DNA of 64,000 nucleotides from Dyadobacter chenwenxiniae. GTDB taxonomy: Bacteria; Bacteroidota; Bacteroidia; Cytophagales; Spirosomataceae. The stretch spans positions 930,001-994,000 of the forward strand of contig NZ_CP094997.1 in NCBI RefSeq assembly GCF_022869785.1, written 5' to 3'. Both the position numbers and the translations under genes were made by a program. Below the pieces are notes generated by a model. It saw only the letters and a list, made by a program, of their open reading frames with translations, was not told where the DNA came from and ran no database searches. How positions within the stretch are numbered: position 1 is the first letter of the stretch; each line of letters begins with the position of its first letter. Below, one piece after another: positions 18,347 to 26,334 of this stretch.

Positions 18347-18429
18347 TGTCATAGTTCAGATATGAGTGTGCTGGCAACATTGATTGCGTTGATCATGTTA
18401 CCAACAAGCTGATTTTTTATAGAATCGAT

Positions 18430-19293
18430 ATGAGCAAAGTGATTAAGGTTCCTACTGCGCTGGTTAGCGGGCCAGGGCAACAAAGTGCTTTAATGTTGGA
18501 TGGCTGTTCGGTCATAGAGCAATGCATACACAGCATGGAGGCCAAAGGCACTATGTATCTGGAAGAGCATTTGCTGCTGATCGTTTTGGAAGGGACTGTC
18601 ACGCTGACGTATGGAAAGCAGCAGTACACGCTTGGAAAGAACGACATGATCCTTTTAAAGAAAGCGATTTCAGTACAATATGATAAAGTGGGCAACCCGG
18701 ATAATGACAACATCTATGACAGTCTGATGTTCAGTTTAAAAGATGATCTCTTAAAAACTTTTTTGGCTTCATCAGAAGTTAAAGTCCCCAAAATAGAAGG
18801 CGAGGTTAAAACGGCGGTATATCCGATGAATGAATGTCTGGTGGCATTCGCCTATTCCCTTAAACCATATTTTCATGACGACTCCATTGTGCATCCAGGC
18901 CAGTTGCGACTGAAAATAATGGAACTGCTATACGACGTTGCAGAATGCAATCGCAATATGTTTTTGCAGATTCTTCAATTGCACCAGCCGGTGCGGGCAG
19001 AGATTCGTCAGGTAGTTGAACAACATTATGCTTCGCCGGTTTCCTTATTGGAGCTGGCCTATTTGTCAGGCAGAAGTTTGTCGAGTTTCAAAAGAGATTT
19101 TCAAATGGTTTATAATACGTCTCCGGCTTCATGGATACGCGAGAAGAGATTGGAAAAGGCAAAGGATATGCTGGAAACCACACTCATGTCTGTTTCTGAC
19201 ATTTGCTACACGCTCGGGTTTGAAAACGTTTCGCATTTTTCAAGGATTTTTAAGCAGTACCACGGTCAGGCTCCTTCGGTATTTCGTAGTTAA
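18430..19293 (+). CDS. AraC family transcriptional regulator
   Basis: The 287-residue protein has an N-terminal cupin-like sensing domain (about 10-130), with YTLGKNDMILL as a typical cupin strand pair. A C-terminal double HTH (about 185-285) contains VSLLELAYLSGRSLSSFKRDF and ICYTLGFENVSHFSRIFKQY. It resembles the ExsA-like branch rather than the three LHPLIS-type AraC proteins in this window. It is followed by the dehydrogenase 77 bases later. The paired repeats before this gene and before 20665 are its probable binding sites. Confidence 0.92.
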   Translation: MSKVIKVPTALVSGPGQQSALMLDGCSVIEQCIHSMEAKGTMYLEEHLLLIVLEGTVTLTYGKQQYTLGKNDMILLKKAISVQYDKVGNPDNDNIYDSLMFSLKDDLLKTFLASSEVKVPKIEGEVKTAVYPMNECLVAFAYSLKPYFHDDSIVHPGQLRLKIMELLYDVAECNRNMFLQILQLHQPVRAEIRQVVEQHYASPVSLLELAYLSGRSLSSFKRDFQMVYNTSPASWIREKRLEKAKDMLETTLMSVSDICYTLGFENVSHFSRIFKQYHGQAPSVFRS

Positions 19294-19370
19294 GCATTTA
19301 AATCAGATCTTATGCTGAGCCTACAAAATTTTTACAAATCCCAATATTTATTTTAAACAGAGTTACAGAG

Positions 19371-20414
19371 ATGATAGAAACAAAAGGATACGCTGCACAG
19401 AGTCCTAATGAAGATTTAGCGCCTTGGTCATTTGAACGCAGAGAAGTTGGCCCACACGACGTTCAGTTTGATATTTTATATTGCGGTGTTTGCCACTCCG
19501 ATTTGCATCAGATCAATAACGACTGGTTTCCGGGCATATTCCCAATGGTACCAGGACATGAAATCGTTGGTCGTGTGGTCAAAGTTGGTGATCATGTAAA
19601 AAAATTCAAAGTAGGCGACCTGGCCGGAACGGGCTGTATGGTTGATTCCTGCCAGGAGTGTGAAAATTGCAAAAGAGATCTTGAGCAATATTGTCTGGAA
19701 GGCAATACGCAAACCTACAACGGACTGGAACGTGATGGGAAAACACCAACGTATGGTGGATATTCTAATACCATTGTGGTGCGGGAAGAATTTGTACTGC
19801 ATGTCTCTGAAAAGCTCGACCTGGCTGCTGTCGCACCCTTATTGTGTGCAGGTATCACCACGTATTCGCCTCTCAGACATTGGAAAGTGGGAAAAGGACA
19901 CAAATTGGCGGTACTTGGTCTTGGCGGTTTGGGGCATATGGGTGTTAAGTTTGGCCTTGCTTTCGGTGCGGAAGTAACTGTTTTAAGTACATCACCAAAA
20001 AAAGAAGAAGATGCCAAAAGGCTGGGTGCGCATCATTTTGTTGTTACCAGCGACGAGGCTCAGGTAAAGGCAGCTTTGGGGACTTTTGACTTCATTCTGG
20101 ACACCGTTTCTGCCGAACATGATTTCAATATGTACCTCTCGTTGCTTCGGACAGACGGTACGCTGATTTGCGTGGGTGTTCCTTCAAAACCAGCAGAAAT
20201 AGCGGCTTTTAGTCTGCTTGGCGGAAGAAAAAGTGTCGCAGGATCTGGCATAGGAGGCATAGCCGAAACACAAGAAATGCTAGATTTCTGTGCTGAGCAC
20301 AACATCGTTTCCGACATTGAGCTTATTGACATAAAAGATATTCAGACAGCCTACGACCGTATGGAAAAAGGTGATGTTCGTTACCGGTTTGTGATTGATA
20401 TGGCAACCTTGTAG
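19371..20414 (+). CDS. Zinc-dependent alcohol dehydrogenase, YahK/cinnamyl alcohol dehydrogenase type
   Basis: The 347-residue enzyme has the catalytic zinc ligands in CGVCHSDLH and PGHEIVG and the structural zinc cysteines in VDSCQECENCKRDLEQYC. The nucleotide-binding loop is GLGGLGHMG. Length and motifs match NADP-dependent aldehyde reductases of the YahK group, which reduce a broad range of aldehydes in the cytoplasm. It is probably co-transcribed with the AraC gene upstream, and a strong terminator follows at 20433. Confidence 0.93.
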   Translation: MIETKGYAAQSPNEDLAPWSFERREVGPHDVQFDILYCGVCHSDLHQINNDWFPGIFPMVPGHEIVGRVVKVGDHVKKFKVGDLAGTGCMVDSCQECENCKRDLEQYCLEGNTQTYNGLERDGKTPTYGGYSNTIVVREEFVLHVSEKLDLAAVAPLLCAGITTYSPLRHWKVGKGHKLAVLGLGGLGHMGVKFGLAFGAEVTVLSTSPKKEEDAKRLGAHHFVVTSDEAQVKAALGTFDFILDTVSAEHDFNMYLSLLRTDGTLICVGVPSKPAEIAAFSLLGGRKSVAGSGIGGIAETQEMLDFCAEHNIVSDIELIDIKDIQTAYDRMEKGDVRYRFVIDMATL

Positions 20415-20432
20415 TTGATATATCAGATACGT

Positions 20433-20467
20433 AAAGCCTTGCCAAATTTTGGTGAGGCTTTTTTTAT
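20433..20467 (+). terminator. Rho-independent terminator
   Basis: AAAGCCTTGCC pairs with GGTGAGGCTTT across a short loop, and a run of T follows. It closes the AraC-dehydrogenase transcript. Confidence 0.8.
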
Positions 20468-20550
20468 AAGCGGATATTTGATTCTGGTTCAATCTGACCT
20501 GGTCAGCATCACATTTTTGTGTGGAAATGTCACTTTTTTAAACAGGCCAA

Positions 20551-20619
20551 ATTGGACCAAATAGAAAGATTATTTGAGCTGAATAGAATACTAGGCTCCT
20601 TTGGTTAGATGTAATTTTG
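20551..20619 (+). promoter_or_regulatory. Second AraC-type direct-repeat promoter
   Basis: ATTGGACCAAATAGAA (20551-20566) and TTTGAGCTGAATAGAA (20573-20588) start 22 bases apart. TAATTTTG at 20612-20619 is the -7 element, 24 bases from the second repeat. Both distances are identical to those at 18278-18346, so the AraC protein at 18430 probably controls the gene at 20665 as well. Confidence 0.7.
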
Positions 20620-20664
20620 TACAACAAATAAAGACAATTAAATAGTTGTCAAAATAACCAAAAT

Positions 20665-21024
20665 ATGGAAGTTTCACAGCAGGAAAAACAAGGTATAATA
20701 CGTGCAATAGATTTGTATGTGGAAGGTGGGCGGAAAGCCAGCGGTAAAATCGCAGCGGAAGCATTTTCGCCGACTGCAACAATGTCCTGGACAGAGGATG
20801 GTAAATTAAAAAGTGTACCAATTCAGGCCTTATTTGATGGTTTCGATAGTTGGGAGCCTATGGAAGCGAGTTACGAACTCACTACACTGGATGTGGCAGA
20901 AGATGTGGCTATTGTCCGGATCGAGTCACAATTCGGCCCCAGTAAATTTGCTGATATGTTTACATTGGTCAAAGATGGTGATCTGTGGAAAATTGTAAGT
21001 AAAGTTTATCATGTTAAAAAGTAG
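20665..21024 (+). CDS. NTF2-like protein, putative lumazine-binding type
   Basis: The 119-residue protein has the small cone-shaped NTF2/SnoaL-like fold. An N-terminal helix is followed by the strand pattern ATMSWTED, VAIVRIESQFG, FADMFTLVKDGDLWKIVSKVYH. It matches the Lumazine_bd_2 type by eye. These proteins are small cytoplasmic binding proteins or enzymes of unclear substrate. No signal peptide is present. Its promoter shares the AraC-type double repeat, so it may work in the same detoxification or aldehyde response as the dehydrogenase. Confidence 0.82.
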   Translation: MEVSQQEKQGIIRAIDLYVEGGRKASGKIAAEAFSPTATMSWTEDGKLKSVPIQALFDGFDSWEPMEASYELTTLDVAEDVAIVRIESQFGPSKFADMFTLVKDGDLWKIVSKVYHVKK

Positions 21025-21037
21025 AATGATGCCTATA

Positions 21038-21090
21038 AATAAGAATATCAAAAGCGTTCATCCGTGGATAATGCTTTTGATATTCTTATT
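21038..21090. terminator. Long-stem hairpin, bidirectional terminator candidate
   Basis: AAGAATATCAAAAGC at 21041-21055 pairs perfectly with GCTTTTGATATTCTT at 21073-21087, and the stem extends a few A-T pairs further. It lies directly after the NTF2-like gene. Confidence 0.75.
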
Positions 21091-21147
21091 TTCGGTTATG
21101 TCAAAGCTATTTAGTTTATTGTTTTTGAACAGTAAACTACATCCAGA

Positions 21148-21952
21148 ATGGATATAAGTTATTTCAATACAGATTACTCTTTGATCTTACTTTTATCATT
21201 TAAGTACGCTGGCTTTTGTAGCCGGTTTTATTGATGCTGTGGTAGGAGGGGGAGGCTTGATACAGATTCCGGCTCTCCTAATCGCGTTCCCGGATAAGGC
21301 TGTGGCGACGCTTTTTGGCACAAACAAGATCGCCGCCATTTCTGGAACATCTGTGGCGGCGTATCAGTATAGCCAGCGCATCAGGTTTGATTACCGTCTC
21401 CTCATCATCGTTAGTCTGGCTGCTTTTACAGCTTCCTTTTTAGGAGCGAAAGCCGTAAGTATGGTAAGGGCAGACATTCTCAGACCGGTTATTCTGATTA
21501 TTCTGATCTTAATGCTGATATACGTTTATACAAATAAAAATCTGGGTGCAGTCCAAACCAAAGTGCTTCCATTTGCGAAGCAATTGTTGCTGGGGTCGCT
21601 AATTGGTCTGGTAGTTGGTTTTTATGACGGCTTCTTTGGCCCCGGAACTGGTAGCTTTCTCATCCTGGGTTTTGTCGTGTTGCTCAGATTCGATTTTTTA
21701 ACCGCTTCGGGATACGCAAAACTCATCAACTGTGTCACAAATACTTCGGCATTGCTGGTTTTTATACGTAGTTGGAATTACCTGTTGGGTATTGGGCTGC
21801 TGATGGCTGTTTTTAACATTGCCGGCAACATCATTGGTAGTAGAATGGCCTTGCGCGAAGGAAATGGATTCGTCCGAAAAATATTTTTGGTTGTTGTTTC
21901 GCTGATGATCCTAAGGTATGGTTATGATGTTTTTCAAGAGTTTTTGTCATAG
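21148..21952 (+). pseudogene. TSUP/TauE-SafE family permease with an N-terminal frameshift
   Basis: The main frame (21239 onward) carries the TSUP hallmarks VVGGGGLIQIPALL and GFYDGFFGPGTGSF and about seven membrane segments. It lacks the usual first residues and a good start. An ATG at 21148 in another frame encodes MDISYFNTDYSLILLLS. Removing one T from the run at 21199-21201 joins them as LLLSLSTLAFVAGFIDA, a normal TSUP start. The family exports sulfite or organosulfonates or takes up anions across the inner membrane. Either this is a recent frameshift or a base-calling error. Confidence 0.8.
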
Positions 21953-21961
21953 GGTTTTGGC

Positions 21962-22123
21962 TACCACAGAATCTCTGCCCATATGTTCAGTATTTTCATC
22001 AATTGGCGTGAGTAAAACTGACTTCTTATTCTTTCCCCGGTGAATGATTACCCGCTCTTTCTCGGCCAGATCCAGATAATCCTTCTGTTTTCCCCGAAAT
22101 TCCCTGGCTGATATAATTCGCAT
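21962..22123 (-). pseudogene. yefM antitoxin relic with internal deletion, fused to yoeB start
   Basis: The first 45 or so codons (ISAREFRGKQKDYLDLAE to LLTPIDE) are nearly identical to the intact antitoxin at 4589-4849. An internal deletion then joins them to about seven codons resembling the toxin start (MGRDSVV, compare MGRYSVT). The rest of the toxin is gone. The paired TGTAC operator remains intact at 22127-22144. Confidence 0.85.
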
Positions 22124-22126
22124 GGG

Positions 22127-22144
22127 TGTACGATTTTGTGTACA
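22127..22144 (-). promoter_or_regulatory. Second YefM-type operator, before the relic antitoxin
   Basis: TGTACG and TGTACA, again 12 bases apart, match the 4853-4870 operator. The intact YefM could still bind here. Confidence 0.6.
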
Positions 22145-22181
22145 CGAAGATAGCGGATTTTCTATTTTTTTGCGAAAGTAA

Positions 22182-22538
22182 TCAGGAGGAAGAGTAAAAG
22201 CTCCCAAGATGATGGTGGTACCAAGTGATTTGTGCAAGTGCCGCTTGCACAAATTCCCGGTCGGGATAAGCGGTAGCAAATTGGCGCATGTATTTGAGGT
22301 TTTTGGGCGAAAGTCCCTGCATGTTGGGGAATTCTTTTCGAAGGTCTGATGCCAGTGGATCGATGATCCTTGCTCCCCAACTTGCAGCTTCCTGCTGCTC
22401 AACGATCGTTTTTCCAATCTGCCAGTAAAGCGTCAGCATTTGTGCATTAGCGGAAAGGGATGCTTTAAGGCGACTTTGACGGATGGTTACTTTTAGTTCC
22501 GCAAGGATTTGCGGGTACTGGTTGGAAGTAAGATGCAT
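22182..22538 (-). pseudogene. Truncated DUF1016 (YhcG-type PDDEXK nuclease) N-terminal domain
   Basis: The 118 residues match the DUF1016 N-terminal region: LTLYWQIGKTI, GARIIDPLASDLRKEFP, GLSPKNLKYMRQFA and ALAQITWYHH. Full proteins of this family are roughly 340-370 residues and carry a C-terminal nuclease domain. Here the frame ends in unrelated residues directly after ITWYHH, so the nuclease half is deleted. It lies between two antitoxin relics on the same strand. Confidence 0.8.
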
Positions 22539-22649
22539 CCAGATTTAGTGTGTTTTTGGATGCGGGGATTTACAGAGAGTGGCTGAAACGTCCCGCTGAA
22601 AGTCTGGTTGTAGGATAATTGATACTGACCAGCGGCTAATTTGATATAT

Positions 22650-22905
22650 TTTTGATATAGTGCATGGAAGTCATTCTTTCCAACTTCACGTCCTTCATGC
22701 CTTCTTTAATAGCATATAACATTTACCGATCCGACGAAAGACATAAGTTTCAGTACTTTCATCACTTGGCATGCGGAAATCTGATTTCTTCTTCTTTCTC
22801 TGGAGAATGGTCATCCGTTCTTTTTCGGCAAGATCTAGATATCCATTGATTTCCGAAATTCCCGGGCTGGTATGATGCTTATAAGTGCGGCGTTTGTGTA
22901 AACTA
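22650..22905 (-). pseudogene. Third, strongly decayed yefM antitoxin copy
   Basis: DNA similarity to 4610-4849 runs along the whole gene. Recognisable pieces are YLDLAEKER, DESTET and the 3' end with a CTTCTTTAAT tract. Small indels and substitutions break the frame, and no toxin gene follows. The operator upstream is reduced to a degenerate GTGTAAAC. Confidence 0.75.
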
Positions 22906-23060
22906 AACATCTATTGCTATGCCTAACTATCCTTAACTAACTTAGCAATCATATTCGGATAAAAATCGCTTTTAATGTTAGACGCAAGACCTGAAATTTC
23001 GCTTTGATAGTTCGATCCACCATTGTAATCAAAGATAACTTTGATTAGCTACAGCCAAGA

Positions 23061-23195
23061 TGCGTGACAAGCATATTGCAACAATACTCATTCTTAATTA
23101 GTCTGTCTAGCACGGTCGTCCTAGCGCAACCCCAAAAGTTGACAGGAACCTGCTGGCTTATAATGCGCCAGCAGGCGATTGACCCGGCCGGTTAA
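23061..23195 (+). pseudogene. Small decayed exported-protein gene (lipocalin-like start)
   Basis: An ATG at 23061 gives MRDKHIATILIL. A shift of frame then continues LISLSSTVVLAQPQKLTGT and ends at 23195. This looks like a signal peptide followed by the first strand of a lipocalin-like domain. It is too short to work, and the call rests on pattern only. Confidence 0.35.
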
Positions 23196-23199
23196 AATC

Positions 23200-23233
23200 A
23201 GAAAGCCCTCGAATGGACATCGAAGGGCTTTCT
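23200..23233. terminator. Strong hairpin terminator
   Basis: AGAAAGCCCTCGA pairs with TCGAAGGGCTTTCT with one bulge. It lies downstream of the minus-strand lipoprotein gene ending at 23296. Confidence 0.7.
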
Positions 23234-23295
23234 GTCGGGATTACCTTTCCCGTTTTTGGGAGCGGCTGGCCCGCGGGTTTCTGGGGTGGCGCAGC

Positions 23296-24165
23296 TCAGA
23301 ACGGCATCCCGATGTTAGCTGTCACGTAGGCGTACGACTTGGTATCGACCAGGCTGCTACCAATCAGTTTGTACTGCTTTCTTTGGGTCACGTAGCCATC
23401 CGCGTCCAGAACGTAATTGTAATAATCTCCGTCGAGTGAACCCTGCTCGGTTACGAGCGTGGCCAGGTGCTTACTCGGCTTACCGAAAATCCGCAGGTAA
23501 GCGTCGTGTTCGTTCACCCCTAGCACGTTCAAAGGATATTTATCGTTCATGATCGGGTCGCCTCCTGCCGGAGTGTAGCCAATTTTTGTATCATCACTGC
23601 TTCCTATTCCTGTAGATTTACTCACCGAGGTCACATCGCCGTCAGCATTGTAACCATAACTGAATCCACCGACGCAGCTGTTTTTATTTTGGAAATTCCA
23701 TAACTGACCTTTTGCATTGTAGGTAAACTTCCACTCCCTGAGGTAAGTTAAAGGAACATTGTTGTTGACAACGGTAATGACTTCTGCTGATTCCTTGCAG
23801 CGCCCGCTGGCATCCAGCGTAAAGGTTTCATCCCGGAGTTTGACCTTTCCCTGATGCGTAAACGCTCTGATCTTACCGGGGCTGTAGGTGTAGTCGGTCT
23901 GGATAGCCAGACCGCCACGTACGGGGGTGGTCACATTCATGAGTCGGCCATCGTTGTCGTAAGTCAGGGTTGCCTCACCATGTTTAGTGAGCTTGTGCAC
24001 CTGGGGAAAGTTAGGTGAGTCAATATCACTTCCGATCCGTGCTGTGGCTGCCGAGGCTGCGTCAGTCGGCATGGGATCCACCGGGTTGTCATTCTGGCAG
24101 GCAAAGGAGCCAATTGCAAGGGCAATAAAAAGGGTACTTTTAAAAAAATGTGTTTTGTTTAACAT
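23296..24165 (-). CDS. DUF4595-like lipoprotein with YD-type strands
   Basis: The protein (289 residues from the ATG at 24165) has a lipoprotein signal ending SFACQN. The body is made of repeated beta-strand units such as LTYDNDGRLMNVT, FTLDASGRC, FTYNAKGQLWNF and YGYNADGDVTSV, as in DUF4595 and YD-repeat proteins. It should be on the cell surface or facing the periplasm; no function is known. The frame is open further upstream, but the signal sequence fixes the start at 24165. Its promoter carries the two-site 32-bp array shared with 48515 and 48970. Confidence 0.75.
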   Translation of the reverse strand: MLNKTHFFKSTLFIALAIGSFACQNDNPVDPMPTDAASAATARIGSDIDSPNFPQVHKLTKHGEATLTYDNDGRLMNVTTPVRGGLAIQTDYTYSPGKIRAFTHQGKVKLRDETFTLDASGRCKESAEVITVVNNNVPLTYLREWKFTYNAKGQLWNFQNKNSCVGGFSYGYNADGDVTSVSKSTGIGSSDDTKIGYTPAGGDPIMNDKYPLNVLGVNEHDAYLRIFGKPSKHLATLVTEQGSLDGDYYNYVLDADGYVTQRKQYKLIGSSLVDTKSYAYVTANIGMPF

Positions 24166-24318
24166 GGCTTTGTTGGATTTAAAAAAATATTTTTTTGTTC
24201 GTTTTTGCCTACTCGATTTCAGGTTTTCGGCGTACCCTGCTTTATTGTGATACAACAATGGTTTTGAATAATAAATATGCTTCCGAAGTCCAATTTGAAT
24301 GTGTCCCGGAAGACGATA

Positions 24319-24403
24319 CAAACGTAGGCCGGATTAAAACTGCCGGCAATTTTTGGGTGTATACAAAAGGTTTCCGATGAGAAATTTATAGTGTACAAAA
24401 GGT
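24319..24403 (-). promoter_or_regulatory. Two-site ACCTTTTGTAYAC promoter array
   Basis: On the minus strand ACCTTTTGTACAC (24403-24391) and ACCTTTTGTATAC (24371-24359) are 32 bases apart. TACGTTTG (24326-24319), a TAnnTTTG -7 element, starts 32 bases after the second repeat. The same layout occurs twice in 48595-48903. It lies 154 bases before the lipoprotein start, giving a long leader. Confidence 0.7.
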
Positions 24404-24681
24404 GTACAATAGCCGGAAAGAGCCGGAAATGATGCCTAAGGGCCTAATATTCCAATACATTTCCGAGATTATCGATAATTACCGGCCCCATTCTAAGTGT
24501 TTGCAGATGAGGATCGCTTTGTTCCCGAGGGGTAGTGGCCGGCAGGTATTCTTTTTGTAGTTGTAACTGATCTAACTTTTCATCTCACGAAATCTTACAT
24601 TATTGCCCATCATTCCCTGCTAGTCAGATCCGAAGGAAAGCACCAATGTTTTAAATAAGGTAACCCACAACCAATTGTTAT
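24404..24681. other. Intergenic region before the permease gene
   Basis: No gene is visible. It holds a short GCCGGAAA direct repeat at its start and presumably the promoter of the permease at 24682. Confidence 0.4.
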
Positions 24682-26019
24682 ATGCGGCATACTACCAGAA
24701 GTAACTTTCCCACAAAAGAAGGCTTAAAAAGAGAAATTGGAATTTGGGGGTTAACCTCTAATATCATCAATGTGGTCATTGGCTCCGGCATATTTGTTTT
24801 GCCCGCTCTGGTTAGCCAGGGACTGGGAGCTGCCGGCATACTGGCCTACTTGTTTTGCGGATTCCTGATAACAATAATCATGCTTTGCTTTGCCGAGGTA
24901 GGAAGTAAAGTAACGCTGACGGGAGGTGCTTACGCTTACATTGAAGCCGCCTTTGGAGAATATTTTGGTTTTCTAACCACCAACCTGTTTATCTTTGGAG
25001 CTTCCCTGATGGCCACCGCAGCGGTAGCTAATGCACTGGCAGATACTTTGTCTTACCTGCTGCCCGTATTTAAAGAAAAAGCGTTTCGAGCCGTTTTTTT
25101 TCTGATCCTGTTTTCGGGTCTAACCATAGTCAATGTCAGAGGGGTAAAGCAAGGCATTACTTTGGTGAAATTAACGACAATAGCCAAATTGGCACCCTTG
25201 TTATTATTAGTGATCTGGGGTTCAACTCAAATATCACCTCAGAATTTCAAATGGGACAAAGTACCCGCCCTTTCTTCTTTTGGCAGTGTTTCGCTTATCC
25301 TGTTTTTTGCCTTTCAGGGAGCAGAGAATAGTTTAAGCGTTAGCGGGGAAGTTCAGAACCCAAAAAGAACTATTCCAAGGGCCATCTTTTTAAGTTTATT
25401 GGTTATTATTTTGCTTTACATAGCCGTGCAATTGGTTGCTCAGGGAATACTGGGCGATGCATTCCCCCAATATAAAGCCGCTCCCTTAGCCGAGGTGGCC
25501 AAAAGAATAATGGGACCCTTCGGGGCGACCTTAATGATACTCGGGGCTTGCATTTCTATGTTTGGTTATTTAAGTGGAGACATATTGAATATGCCGCGGG
25601 TATTGTTCCGTTCGGCCAAGGACGGCGTGATTCCCATCCGAGCCTTCGCGTTAATTCATCCCAGATTTTCCACCCCCTATGTTTCAGTTATTGCATTCAC
25701 CACATTAGGCTGTTTGCTGGCTATTACGGGTGAATTTAAACAGTTAGCCATCTTGTCTTCCTCTTCGGTGCTTTTGATCTATCTAGGAGTTGCCTTAGCA
25801 GTAATTAAGTTAAGAATAAAAGATCAGGCAGATTCCCCCTCTTTTAAAATTCCAGGGGGCTACCTGGTTCCTGTTCTGGCCATTATAACCATTCTTGTTT
25901 TTTTATCCAACCTTACAAAAGCAGAAATAATGGGAATGTTATTTACCCTGGTCGTTTTAAGCTTACTATTCTACTTGCTGAAGTATTTTAAAACGCTCCG
26001 TGCCAGGATGGTCAAGTAA
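24682..26019 (+). CDS. APC superfamily amino acid permease
   Basis: The 445-residue protein has about twelve hydrophobic helices. The first carries the APC signature NVVIGSGIFVLPAL, and later segments include FFAFQGAENSLSVSGEVQNPKRTIPRA (quoted in part), which matches the loop around TM6-TM7. It is an inner-membrane transporter, probably for an amino acid or related amine coupled to protons or exchange. The substrate cannot be told from sequence. The gene stands alone, with a GNAT relic 11 bases downstream. Confidence 0.9.
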   Translation: MRHTTRSNFPTKEGLKREIGIWGLTSNIINVVIGSGIFVLPALVSQGLGAAGILAYLFCGFLITIIMLCFAEVGSKVTLTGGAYAYIEAAFGEYFGFLTTNLFIFGASLMATAAVANALADTLSYLLPVFKEKAFRAVFFLILFSGLTIVNVRGVKQGITLVKLTTIAKLAPLLLLVIWGSTQISPQNFKWDKVPALSSFGSVSLILFFAFQGAENSLSVSGEVQNPKRTIPRAIFLSLLVIILLYIAVQLVAQGILGDAFPQYKAAPLAEVAKRIMGPFGATLMILGACISMFGYLSGDILNMPRVLFRSAKDGVIPIRAFALIHPRFSTPYVSVIAFTTLGCLLAITGEFKQLAILSSSSVLLIYLGVALAVIKLRIKDQADSPSFKIPGGYLVPVLAIITILVFLSNLTKAEIMGMLFTLVVLSLLFYLLKYFKTLRARMVK

Positions 26020-26030
26020 AAAATGGATGA

Positions 26031-26306
26031 TTGCGTTGGTTTCCAAGCTTGATTCAAGCAGTAGCAATTCAAAAAGAGATGACAAAAGGAATCTTGTCAG
26101 AAAAGATCGGGCAAATCTTGTATGAAAAATCACTGGAAGTCGCACGTTTTCGAAAGATGGCATATCTCTGGCTTGGTGTCTGGGAAGAAAACATAAAAGC
26201 GATCCGCTTTTATGAAAAGAACGGTTTTGTCGCCTTCGACAAACATATTTTCAAGTTTGGCGAAGATGAGCAGACAGATATTATGATGAAAAAAGTATTG
26301 CGATAG
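26031..26306 (+). pseudogene. 5'-truncated GNAT acetyltransferase
   Basis: The last 45 residues match a GNAT C-terminus well: YLWLGVWEENIKAIRFYEKN then GFVAFDKHIFKFG. The preceding helix is degenerate: the acetyl-CoA loop (normally a G-x-G-x-G/A type) is lost as TKGILSEKIGQ, and the N-terminal half is missing. The piece follows the permease by 11 bases, so a deletion probably removed its start. Confidence 0.7.
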
Positions 26307-26334
26307 ATGATTATTAAATCACTACATAAAAGAT

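Noticed and set aside
24392..24408. Two TGTACA boxes that look like an orphan YefM operator
   Set aside because: Their spacing is 11 rather than 12 and no antitoxin follows. The bases fit better as part of the two-site 13-base motif array before the lipoprotein gene.
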